64,000 nt of DNA from Hymenobacter artigasi (lineage in GTDB: Bacteria; Bacteroidota; Bacteroidia; Cytophagales; Hymenobacteraceae), in assembly GCF_012275535.1 (NCBI RefSeq), contig NZ_JAAVTK010000011.1:62001-126000 (forward strand). Direction: 5' to 3'. The notes beneath the pieces were generated by a model. It saw nothing but the letters and a program-made list of their open reading frames with translations, was not told the DNA's origin and made no database searches. Within the stretch, counting starts at the first letter, position 1. Each line of letters opens with the position of its first letter. A program made the translations under genes and the position numbers. This document shows positions 17,968 through 24,740 of this stretch, piece after piece.

Positions 17968-18519
17968 TTATCGGTCGATAAATAAAACATCGAGCATTCC
18001 CGGCACGCCAGCATACGCGCCAGCCGAACTAAACAAATAATGTTCGGCTTCCGCAACCCTCCAGTCCTGCACCGGATTCTGATGAATGTATTGTAGCTTC
18101 TGGCGGGTAAACGCTAAGGTGTAGCACTCCATCGCGTGGCTGCCATCCTGCCACATCTTATGGGCTTCCAGTCGGCGCAGGAATTTGGCGGCATACTCAA
18201 ACCGGTAAAGCAGCCACTCCTGCCGGCTTTCCGGTCCCTCCTGCGCGAGGCGCACAATGGTTTTGGTGGTAAACTTTTTGAAGTCGCGGATAATCGGGCC
18301 CAACTTGAACCCTTCGGCGGCCCGGGCCAGCAGGTGCAGGTGTGATGGCATCAGGCACCAGCCGTAGAGTTCCAGCCCTTTGTGCTGCTGACAATAGCGC
18401 AATGAATCGACAATGACTTGCTTGAATTCTTTGCGGGTGAACACATCGACCCAATCCACGGCGGTCAAGGTCAGGAAATACAGGCCATCGGGGTTATGCG
18501 GCGTGTATTTATCAGACAT
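17968..18519 (-). CDS. REP-associated tyrosine transposase (RAYT, Y1/IS200-like)
   Basis: Single-strand DNA endonuclease/transferase of the HUH-Y1 class, 183 residues. Recognised by FLTLTAVDWVDVF near the N terminus, the metal-binding GWCLMPSHLHLL (HLH, His60 and His62) and KLQYIHQNPVQDW with candidate catalytic Tyr144. RAYTs cut and rejoin REP hairpins and are thought to spread them. Unlike IS200 there are no classic insertion sequence ends; instead REP-type palindromes flank it on both sides. The start (MSDKYTPHNP) is the Met at 18519; the longer frame reads into repeat copy B. The frame is intact with no stop or shift, so the protein may be active. Confidence 0.92.
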   Translation of the reverse strand: MSDKYTPHNPDGLYFLTLTAVDWVDVFTRKEFKQVIVDSLRYCQQHKGLELYGWCLMPSHLHLLARAAEGFKLGPIIRDFKKFTTKTIVRLAQEGPESRQEWLLYRFEYAAKFLRRLEAHKMWQDGSHAMECYTLAFTRQKLQYIHQNPVQDWRVAEAEHYLFSSAGAYAGVPGMLDVLFIDR

Positions 18520-18562
18520 ATGGCTATTGGCTAGTCGTTGAGTTTGGCGAAAGTTAAGCACA

Positions 18563-18704
18563 TTGCTGGCGCGCGTCTGCGACGCGCTGCCCACTGGATG
18601 CGAGCCTGTGGCTCGGTGTATTGTGCCGTCCGGTGCCGCTGTTCAATGCCCGAGCCACAGGCTCGCATCCAGTGGGCAGCGCGTCACAGACGCGCGCCAG
18701 CAGG
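18563..18704. repeat. REP-type element, copy B (inverted relative to copy A)
   Basis: Same two-hairpin arms as copy A, joined by the linker CCCACTGGATG, whose complement CATCCAGTGGG occupies the other arm. The centre (TGTATTGTGCCG to TTCAATGC) is the reverse complement of that of copy A apart from about two bases. Confidence 0.88.
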
Positions 18705-18732
18705 GGACAACGGAACCGAACGCAACCAGCCC

Positions 18733-18787
18733 CCGAGCCACAGGCTCGAACCCAGGCGGCAGCGCGTCACAGACGCGCGCCAGCAGG
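18733..18787. repeat. REP-type element, copy C (single arm)
   Basis: One arm only: CCGAGCCACAGGCTCG, a different linker (AACCCAGGCGG), then GCAGCGCGTCACAGACGCGC and CCAGCAGGG. The sequence just before it resembles half the centre of copy D, so it appears to be a half element or a remnant. Confidence 0.8.
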
Positions 18788-18822
18788 GCACCCCGTGGGG
18801 TACCCCGTAGGGTGCCCTTTTT
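18784..18822. terminator. Hairpin with T run next to copy C
   Basis: Outer stem AGGGCACC / GGTGCCCT encloses the palindrome GGGGTACCCC and is followed on the plus strand by TTTTTT. It resembles the GGGCACCCC hairpins at 19970 and 21447. It lies just beyond the 3' end of the GDCCVxC gene and may end transcription there. Confidence 0.55.
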
Positions 18823-18831
18823 TGAAATCAA

Positions 18832-19062
18832 TTAACAGCAGCCGCAGGCACCTTTTCCTTGCTCCTGGATGGGCGGGCAGGGTACGGAGCCATAGGAGCA
18901 GTATACGCAGCAGTCGCCGGCCAATGGTTTGAGGAGCGTGTGGCAGCTGGTGCATTCGTAGAACCACTGGCAGGCGTCGGTGGGCATCTGCTCGGCCTGC
19001 GCGTGCTGGCAGACAGGGCAAGTGAGCACCGAAGTGAGGGTAACCGGCTGAGTCGGGGCCAT
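18832..19062 (-). CDS. GDCCVxC domain-containing Cys-rich protein
   Basis: Small soluble protein of 76 residues with 12 Cys: CPVCQHAQAE, YECTSCHTLL, then GDCCVYCSYGSVPCPPIQ, the signature that names the family, and a C-terminal CGCC. The CxxC pairs suggest metal binding. Family members are repeatedly found beside mercury transport genes (some contain selenocysteine), and here it starts 10 bases after the MerTP gene, so the two are almost certainly co-transcribed. A role in heavy-metal handling is inferred from that context. Confidence 0.88.
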   Translation of the reverse strand: MAPTQPVTLTSVLTCPVCQHAQAEQMPTDACQWFYECTSCHTLLKPLAGDCCVYCSYGSVPCPPIQEQGKGACGCC

Positions 19063-19072
19063 GGGGAAGAGG

Positions 19073-19693
19073 TTAGCGAGGAGGGTTTGAAACGTGGTAG
19101 CCGGTGCTGTTAATGGCGCTTTCGACCCTGGCGGGCGGCACGAGGGCAGCATCGAAACGTACTTGGGCGGTGGCTTGGTCGTAAGATACGGCTACCGATT
19201 GCACGCCGGGCACTTGCTGCACCGCCTGCTCGACGTGATGGGCGCAGGCTTCGCAGGTCATGCCCTGGATGCGGTAGGTGCGGGTTTGCCAGGCGGGGAC
19301 GGTGCCGTTGGTAGTGGCAATGGAGGCGTTGGGCGGAGGCACGGGATAAAACATGGCTCCGTAGTAGGGGAAGGCCAGCAGCACGGCAGCGAGCCCGGTG
19401 ATGGCAGCCAGAAAGCCGGTAGACTGCAGGACGGAGCGTTGGGCGGGCACGGTGCAGCAATCGGTGGCCGGGGCGGGGCGCAGCTGGCGGTACCAGGCTA
19501 AGCCGAGCACGGCCACGGTCAGGGCCACTAGGTATAGGCGGTATGGTTCGAGCCAGGCGAAGGCACCGGCAGCGCCCCCAAGCCCGCCCACTACGGCCAG
19601 CAGCGGGGTGATGCAACAAAGCGAGGAAGCCAGCGCGGCCAGCAGACCGGCTCCAAACAGTGACCTGGACGGTCGAGCGGGGGCATTGTCCAT
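19073..19693 (-). CDS. merTP: Mercuric transport protein MerTP (MerT-MerP fusion)
   Basis: Inner-membrane mercury transporter fused to a heavy-metal-associated domain; 206 residues. Three hydrophobic segments cover about residues 12-45, 53-67 and 90-112. The Cys pair at positions 26-27 in SSLCCITPLL, and a second pair at 79-80 in the following loop, are the MerT relay sites. Residues 137-206 form an HMA/MerP domain with GMTCEACAHHVEQAV (Cys147 and Cys150). Such fusions are common in Bacteroidota. No merA or merR is visible in the window, so export or detoxification partners must be elsewhere, or the system may have another metal as substrate. Confidence 0.9.
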   Translation of the reverse strand: MDNAPARPSRSLFGAGLLAALASSLCCITPLLAVVGGLGGAAGAFAWLEPYRLYLVALTVAVLGLAWYRQLRPAPATDCCTVPAQRSVLQSTGFLAAITGLAAVLLAFPYYGAMFYPVPPPNASIATTNGTVPAWQTRTYRIQGMTCEACAHHVEQAVQQVPGVQSVAVSYDQATAQVRFDAALVPPARVESAINSTGYHVSNPPR

Positions 19694-19837
19694 GGGTGAG
19701 AGTCAGGTTGGGAGCGGTGCGAAGAATCAAAAGTAGCTGCTACACCGGCAGGTATTTGACTCCACGCGGTCGGGCAGGGTCAAGTCGATTTCTAAGGTAG
19801 CTTGTCAGCAGCCCGGATGCACAGAAGGTAAAACGCT

Positions 19838-20001
19838 GCAGCGGCCGGGCGGGCCCGCTACGCCACCACCGACGCCCGCCAGCACACGGACTACGTGGTG
19901 ACGGACACGCCCACCCCGCCCGCCGTCCCGGTGCCGCCCCAGGCAGAGCGGCTGGGTGGGCGGGAACGAAACAGGGCACCCCGTGGGGTGCCCTGTTTTG
20001 G
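19838..20001. pseudogene. Degenerate copy of a duplicated short coding segment with terminator hairpin
   Basis: About 164 bases that match 21319-21478. The plus-strand frame still reads RYATTDARQHTDYVVTD, as in the other copy, but has no start: a TAA lies a few codons before the similarity begins. It ends with the perfect 13-bp hairpin AACAGGGCACCCC / GGGGTGCCCTGTT and a T run (19970-19999). Likely a dead duplicate. The rest of the gap from 19694 to 20049 shows nothing else. Confidence 0.6.
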
Positions 20002-20049
20002 CTCTTTGGGGGTGGCTGACCTTTGCTGAAGCGTACTAGCCAAGGCTAA

Positions 20050-20406
20050 TTATTGTTTGTTAAAGCCTAAGGCGAGTACGGCCGGCAAATCGGCGGATTG
20101 CACCGTTCCCTCCAGTACCAAGCCCGTGGTGCAGGAACAAGCATTGCAAACCATGCCAGCATTTTTGACGCTAGCAGAAGGCTGATGCAGCGTTAGGCCC
20201 TGCTGGGCCAAGTAGGTTTGGGCCACAGTTATGAGTTGTTGGGTGCCCTGAGCTTGGCCCCAACGGTCGGCACATTGGGTTTGGGCGTAGCGCACCGCCA
20301 CCAAATTGGGGTCAGGGTCTTGTTTTTCGGAGTTGCAACTCACGGCTGCCATAGCGCACAGGCTGCCGAGCAGCCAATAAGCAAATCGAGTGGGTTTCGA
20401 GTCCAT
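20050..20406 (-). CDS. Hypothetical lipoprotein with Cys-rich motif
   Basis: Lipid-anchored exported protein of 118 residues: signal MDSKPTRFAYWLLGSLCAM with lipobox AVSC. The mature part has TQCADRWG and, near the middle, MVCNACSCTTGLVLEG, a tight cluster of three Cys that could bind a soft metal. No named family was recalled with confidence. Its position near merTP on the same strand, though separated by duplicated debris, hints at a metal-related role (inference only). Confidence 0.75.
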   Translation of the reverse strand: MDSKPTRFAYWLLGSLCAMAAVSCNSEKQDPDPNLVAVRYAQTQCADRWGQAQGTQQLITVAQTYLAQQGLTLHQPSASVKNAGMVCNACSCTTGLVLEGTVQSADLPAVLALGFNKQ

Positions 20407-20576
20407 AAAAAAAGAGGTAAGGCGTTCTATCTCGTTGACTTGCGAAACAGCCTGAAAGTTGCACGTCGAATTCTTTATTCAGGTACCAACTGGCATCCAC
20501 TATACTTAAAAAGCCTTTTATTATTTGGATTTAATATTTCAAGAAGTTTACGCAACCTCCCCCTTCCCCGCCCCTT
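20407..20576. other. A/T-rich intergenic stretch
   Basis: No gene seen. Visibly A/T-rich compared with its surroundings, and probably includes the promoter of the lipoprotein gene. It ends at REP copy D. Confidence 0.4.
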
Positions 20577-20719
20577 CCTGCTGGCGTGCGTCTGCGACGC
20601 GCTGCCCACTGGGTTCGAGCCTGTGGCTCGGGTTATGGTTACGTTTGGTGCTGCCGCTCAATGCCCGAGCCACAGGCTCGAAGTCAGTGGGCAGCGCATC
20701 GCAGACGCGCGCCAGCAGG
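20577..20719. repeat. REP-type element, copy D
   Basis: Stand-alone two-arm element with the same hairpins as copies A and B (left arm CTGGCGTGCGTCTGCGACGC, right arm GCAGACGCGCGCCAGCAGG). Its linkers CCCACTGGGTT and AAGTCAGTGGG are imperfectly matched, and its centre is related to that of copy B. It ends 14 bases from the RidA stop codon, about 2 kb from the RAYT gene. Confidence 0.85.
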
Positions 20720-20733
20720 AAGGGCGCTGAATG

Positions 20734-21114
20734 TTACACGAGCGCAATGCACTCGACTGAAATCAGGATTCCGGCTGGGAAAGGCATTACCTGGGGCGTA
20801 CTGCGGGCGGGCGCATTGTCTGGGAAAACCTCCTGGTAGACCTTGTTCAGAATGCTGAAATCATTTCCTGACACCATAAACACCGTTGTTTTCACAATTT
20901 TATCCAGGCTGCTGTCCATTTCCTCCAGAATGGTTTTGATGTTTCGGAAGGCTTGCCGGGCTTGCTCCTCAAAGCTCGCGCTCAACTGCCCAGTGCCGGG
21001 GGTGATGCCGGTGGTGCCCGACACAAAGATGAGGTTGTTGGCGACCACGGCGTGCGGAAATACGTCGGTCGAGCGGGGCACGTTCGCGGTGCTGAAGTTT
21101 TGCTTGGCGGTCAT
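20734..21114 (-). CDS. RidA family protein (reactive imine/enamine deaminase or related)
   Basis: Cytoplasmic protein of 126 residues in the YjgF/YER057c/UK114 fold. Visible landmarks are FPHAVVANNLIFVSGTTGI, the central helix region EEQARQAFRNIKTILEEM, LDKIVKTTVFMV, and the C-terminal ARSTPQVMPFP with ILISVECIA. The Arg of PARST and the Glu of VECIA are the usual active-site pair of imine deaminases. The start chosen (MTAKQNFS) is at 21114; the longer frame is not family-like. Its 3' end abuts REP copy D. Confidence 0.87.
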   Translation of the reverse strand: MTAKQNFSTANVPRSTDVFPHAVVANNLIFVSGTTGITPGTGQLSASFEEQARQAFRNIKTILEEMDSSLDKIVKTTVFMVSGNDFSILNKVYQEVFPDNAPARSTPQVMPFPAGILISVECIALV

Positions 21115-21293
21115 ATGATTGGTTGCTAAAGCGAGAGGTTCAGGTCGGATAAGTTGCCTCGGGTGCCTCCCCGGCGCGTCGGCGGGTTTCGGGAACCAGC
21201 GCTTTGGACGCTCCACCCCTTCGGGAAACCTGCCGAAGCGGGGCGCTTGCGAGGCTAAGTGCGGGCCATGTATAGTTACGTTATTTCAGCGGC

Positions 21294-21419
21294 ATGGCCA
21301 TTCCGAAGATAAGCAACGGCAGCGGCCAGGCCCGTTACGCCACCACCGACGCCCGCAAGTACCAGGACTACGTGGTGACGGACACGGCCGCACCGCCCGC
21401 CGCCCTGGGGCCGCCCTAG
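21294..21419 (+). CDS. Possible short protein (41 residues), duplicated locally
   Basis: Reading frame MAIPKISNGSGQARYATTDA to a TAG at 21417. The same segment, more decayed, occurs at 19838-20001. Conservation of the frame RYATTDAR-DYVVTD between two diverged copies suggests it was once coding; the similarity continues past this TAG into a shared hairpin, so this copy may itself be truncated. No function is known. Confidence 0.4.
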   Translation: MAIPKISNGSGQARYATTDARKYQDYVVTDTAAPPAALGPP

Positions 21420-21478
21420 GCGGAGCGGCCGGGTGGGCGGGAACGAAACAGGGCACCCCGTGGGGTGCCCTGTTTTGG
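21319..21478. repeat. Second copy of the 160-base duplicated segment
   Basis: Matches 19838-20001 over its length and ends in the same perfect hairpin AACAGGGCACCCC / GGGGTGCCCTGTT plus T run (21447-21476). The rest of the 21115-21499 gap contains nothing recognisable. Confidence 0.8.
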
Positions 21479-21499
21479 TTTTATCCTAATTAATGAAAG

Positions 21500-21979
21500 C
21501 TATTGAAAGTAAAATCTTAGGTTTCCAGAGGTCATTAATTGCTTCATTCTATCCCGCTTCTGCTCCTCAATACTACTCATCTGTTCCCGCCAGTATTCTT
21601 TGGTTACGATGTTTCGGTTCGCTGGTGGTGGCAAATAAAACTGGACATAGCGGCGGTCACCACTAGCTACATTGTCTATCGAAACGCCAGAATACTGCAT
21701 CAGCGGTTCTAAGTCTTGTCCGTGCTGGCAGATGCTATACCGGCTGACTCCTTTCATCACCGAAGCAGGCAGGTAAACTACCCCTTCATCGCTGACCAAG
21801 TAAACTTCTCCTGTTAGGTGTACAGCGGAAGTGAGAGAATCAGGCACGGGTACAACCCAAATCCACCCTTGGTAGCGGTCAGGCAATTGTAAGCTAACCG
21901 TCTTATATATCCAGTTGCAAGCCACCGTTATTAATAAGCAGCTTGAGATTACCAGCAAAGACCATATTCTTTGATTCAT
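21500..21979 (-). CDS. Hypothetical membrane-anchored protein
   Basis: Protein of 159 residues with an N-terminal hydrophobic segment (SLLVISSCLLITVAC) that could be a signal anchor or a weak lipobox. The rest is soluble: RYQGWIWVVPVPDSL, GEVYLVSDEGVVYLPASV and a charged helical C terminus (EQKRDRMKQLM). Codon use is clearly more A/T-rich than the adjacent GH31 gene, a hint of foreign origin. No family recognised. Confidence 0.65.
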   Translation of the reverse strand: MNQRIWSLLVISSCLLITVACNWIYKTVSLQLPDRYQGWIWVVPVPDSLTSAVHLTGEVYLVSDEGVVYLPASVMKGVSRYSICQHGQDLEPLMQYSGVSIDNVASGDRRYVQFYLPPPANRNIVTKEYWREQMSSIEEQKRDRMKQLMTSGNLRFYFQ

Positions 21980-22040
21980 CTGTATGTGCCCGCGAAGGCT
22001 TTAGGCAGAATAGGTACACGTCTATTGGCAGCGCCATTGG

Positions 22041-24515
22041 TTAAACAACCGGTACCTCCCCCTTCCCTGCTCCCGCCGGCACCACGTTCACGCGCACCTC
22101 GCCGAAGCCGACGGGCACCACAAGACTCGGCAGCGTCAGCCCCGTTTCCAAAGTAGCTTCTGTCACTTCCGCAACCTGGCCGTCGGCCGTCACTTCGATG
22201 GTGCCGGCCACGCCGTGCAGTACCACGCGGTAGGTGGCGTAGCTGGGCGCGTAGTCGCCTTCGATGGCCTGGGTGAGGACGAGGTCGGTGGCGGAGCCGG
22301 TGACGGTGAAGCGGCGCACGGTTTTCTGGCCTTCCGTATAGGCGTAGCCTTCGCCGCCGTCGTCGTAGAGGACGCTCTCGGCGGTGCCATTTTTGTAGTA
22401 CACGTGCAGGGTGAGCTCGGTGACGGGGGTTTCGCCCACGTACTGCATCACCGGCTGCATGGGCACCACCGCGCCGGCCTTGATGAAGAGCGGAATGCGG
22501 GTGAGGTCGGCCGCCGCCCACACTTCGCTGCCGCCGGCCTGGGGCGTGTCGGTCCAGTAGTAGAACCAGTCGCCGCGGGGCAGGTACATCCAGCGGCCGT
22601 CGGCGCCGGGCTGGGTGATGGGGCAGACGAGCAGGTTATCGCCGAGGCCGAATTCGGCCATGCGCAGGTAGGTTTCGGTGTCGTTCTGGTCGAGGAAGGT
22701 GAGCGGGCGCAGCATGGGCGTGCCGTGGGTGGCGTACTGCCAGAAGGCGGTGTACATGTAGGGCAGCAGGCGGTAGCGCAACTCGATGAAGTGACGGGCC
22801 AAGTCGGTCACCTCGTCGCCGAAGCTCCAGGGCTCCTGGTCGCCGTGGTCGCCGGAGCTATGGGTGCGGAAGAATGGGTGGAAAGCCCCCAGGGCAATCC
22901 AGCGGGCGTAAAGCTCGCCGGTGGGCGTGTCGATGAAGCCGCCGATATCCGAGCCGATAAAGCTGAAGCCCGAGATGCTCAAGCGCTGGCACTGGATGTT
23001 GGCCAGCCAGAGGTGCTCCCAGCTGGCGATGTTGTCGCCGGTCCAGCCCGAGGAGTAGCGCTGGCCGCCGCTGTAGGTGCTGCGCGTGATGGTGAAGGGC
23101 CGGTTGGGGAAGCTGAACCGCTTCACGCCGTCGTTGGTGGCGCGGGCCATCTGCATGCCGTAGATGTTGTGGGCCTTGGCGTGCGAGGCCGAGTGGCCGT
23201 CGTAGTCGAAGCGCACATCGGGCGGGAAGGTGCCTTTCTCGAACACCGCCGGCTCGTTCATGTCGTTCCACACGCCTTTCACGCCAATGTCCTGAATCAA
23301 CTCCTGAAACAACCCCGCCCACCACTCGCGCACCCGGGGCGCGGTGAAATCGGGGAAGTTGCAGAGGCCGGGCCACACGGAGCCTTTCATCAGCGGGCCA
23401 TCGGCGCGGCGGCAGAAGTAGTCGTTGGCCACGCCCTCTTTATACACCGGGTATTCGGGGTCAATCTTGATGCCGGGGTCGATGATGACGATGGTTTTGA
23501 AGCCGTCAGCGGCCAGCTCCTGCACCATGCGCTTGGGCTCGGGGAAGTGCGCCTTGCTCCAGGTGAAGCAGCGGTAGCCCTCCATGTAGTCGATGTCGAG
23601 GTAGAGCGCATCGCAGGGAATCTTGCGGTCGCGCAGCCCCGAAGCGATTTCCTTCACGTTGGCCTCCGGGTAGTAGCTCCACTTGCACTGGTGGTAGCCC
23701 AGCGTCCAGAGGGGCGGCAGCTCGGGCGGGCAGGTGAGCAGGGTGTAGTCCTGGGTCACCTCCATGAGCGTGGGGCCGTAGATGAAGTAGTAGTTCAGCT
23801 CGCCGCCCTGCGCCCAGAAGCTGGTCACGTCGGCGCGCTCGGCCGCAAAGTCGAAGTTGGCCTTGAAGGTGTTATCGAAGAAAATGCCGTGGGCGATTTT
23901 CTGGTGCAGCACGTGGTAGAACGGGATGTTCTTGTAGAGGGGGTCGGAGCCCTTCACGTAGCCGTAAGTATCACTGCCCCAGTTGGTGAAACGCTTGCCG
24001 CGCAGGTTCATGTTGTCGGGCTTGTCGCCGAGGCCGTAGTAGTGCACGCCGGCGGGTACCTGCTTGCTCATCTTCACGATGTCGTTGCCGGTGTCGTAGT
24101 CGTACTCCCAGTGGAAGCCCTTCTCGTCGTCGCTCAGGATGGTGCCGGAGCGGTCGAGCACGCGCGCCTTCAGGTTTTCCTTCTGCACAATGCAGATGAG
24201 GCGCTCGGTGGTGATGCGGTAGTGGTCGGGCTTTTCGCGGAATTCGACCGTGGCCGGGGCCAGCCGGGTGGTGGCATCGGCGGGCACGGCGTAGGAAAAG
24301 TCCGGGTTCAGCGGGCCGTCGGTGAGGTAGCGGAAGCGGATAATCTTGTCGCTGAGGACGTGCAATAAGAGCCGCACGCCGTTCTGGCAGTTAAAGAGGA
24401 AGCGGTGGCCGTCGAGCTCGTCGGCCCGGATAATTTCGCCGGGATAATGTTCCTGGTGGCTTTGCGCCGCCAGGTCGTTTACCATGTAGTTATTTTCCTG
24501 AATCGTGGTATCCAT
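22041..24515 (-). CDS. Glycoside hydrolase family 31 protein (alpha-glucosidase type)
   Basis: 824 residues, no signal peptide, so probably cytoplasmic. Order of features: N-terminal beta-domain (about residues 25-250, with GVHYYGLGDKP), the catalytic barrel with LWTLGYHQCKWSYY and DIDYMEGYRCFTW, the nucleophile region GVWNDMNEPAVF (Asp418), the acid/base loop GWTGDNIASWEHL (Asp494), then FIGSDIGGF and C-terminal beta-domains. Hydrolyses terminal alpha-linked glucose from oligosaccharides in most relatives. It is transcribed away from the neighbouring glycosyltransferase-like gene, and with GH13 and GlgB nearby it belongs to an alpha-glucan locus. Confidence 0.93.
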   Translation of the reverse strand: MDTTIQENNYMVNDLAAQSHQEHYPGEIIRADELDGHRFLFNCQNGVRLLLHVLSDKIIRFRYLTDGPLNPDFSYAVPADATTRLAPATVEFREKPDHYRITTERLICIVQKENLKARVLDRSGTILSDDEKGFHWEYDYDTGNDIVKMSKQVPAGVHYYGLGDKPDNMNLRGKRFTNWGSDTYGYVKGSDPLYKNIPFYHVLHQKIAHGIFFDNTFKANFDFAAERADVTSFWAQGGELNYYFIYGPTLMEVTQDYTLLTCPPELPPLWTLGYHQCKWSYYPEANVKEIASGLRDRKIPCDALYLDIDYMEGYRCFTWSKAHFPEPKRMVQELAADGFKTIVIIDPGIKIDPEYPVYKEGVANDYFCRRADGPLMKGSVWPGLCNFPDFTAPRVREWWAGLFQELIQDIGVKGVWNDMNEPAVFEKGTFPPDVRFDYDGHSASHAKAHNIYGMQMARATNDGVKRFSFPNRPFTITRSTYSGGQRYSSGWTGDNIASWEHLWLANIQCQRLSISGFSFIGSDIGGFIDTPTGELYARWIALGAFHPFFRTHSSGDHGDQEPWSFGDEVTDLARHFIELRYRLLPYMYTAFWQYATHGTPMLRPLTFLDQNDTETYLRMAEFGLGDNLLVCPITQPGADGRWMYLPRGDWFYYWTDTPQAGGSEVWAAADLTRIPLFIKAGAVVPMQPVMQYVGETPVTELTLHVYYKNGTAESVLYDDGGEGYAYTEGQKTVRRFTVTGSATDLVLTQAIEGDYAPSYATYRVVLHGVAGTIEVTADGQVAEVTEATLETGLTLPSLVVPVGFGEVRVNVVPAGAGKGEVPVV

Positions 24516-24600
24516 AAAGTAATTCTAAGCAGAAGGCAAAAACCGGGATGAAACCGGTTAAAAAAAGACCGGCCGGGCCGGCAAGGCATTAGTGAAGCAC

Positions 24601-24629
24601 GCAAGTTACTTTTTTCTGCGCCGCACAAA
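24601..24629 (-). promoter_or_regulatory. Putative promoter of the GH31 gene
   Basis: Minus strand TTTG (24629-24626), 17 bases, then TAACTTGC (24608-24601), close to the Bacteroidota -33/-7 pattern. The leader would be about 80 bases. Confidence 0.5.
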
Positions 24630-24740
24630 CGGGTTTTTTCGGCAAATGCGGGCCCGTTGCCGTAGCATTGGGAGTTAATTCACGGCCAAGCGTCCTCCCT
24701 CCAGTGGCTGGCCGAATGAATTTCCTTCCCCGCTTTGCCC

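Larger units (their letters stand above)
17790..18704. mobile_element. RAYT/REP unit: transposase gene boxed by inverted REP-type elements
   Basis: A Y1 transposase of the REP-associated family (17968-18519) lies between two copies of a palindromic element of about 142 bp (17790-17932 and 18563-18704). The unique centres of the two copies are reverse complements of each other with about two differences, so the copies are inverted around the gene, 35 bases from its 3' end and 43 from its 5' end. Related sequences at 18733-18787 and 20577-20719 are partial or stand-alone copies. This is the arrangement described for REPtrons. Mobility of the whole block is inferred, not shown. Confidence 0.8.

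Noticed and set aside
17694..18056. 121-codon N-terminal extension of the dipeptide epimerase
   Set aside because: It is the translation of REP copy A (MRCRLASSLWLG-type peptides); the enzyme fold begins at 17693.
19740..19979. 79-codon minus-strand frame upstream of merTP as a possible regulator
   Set aside because: It lies over the duplicated segment and its translation lacks a helix-turn-helix or any domain.
17790..20719. CRISPR array suggested by repeated 55-bp arms
   Set aside because: Arms are inverted, few and without regular spacers, and no cas genes are present; REP-type elements explain them.
22215..24368. 717-codon frame antisense to the GH31 gene
   Set aside because: Translation is low-complexity Val/Gly/His; the opposite strand encodes a complete GH31 enzyme with all catalytic motifs.
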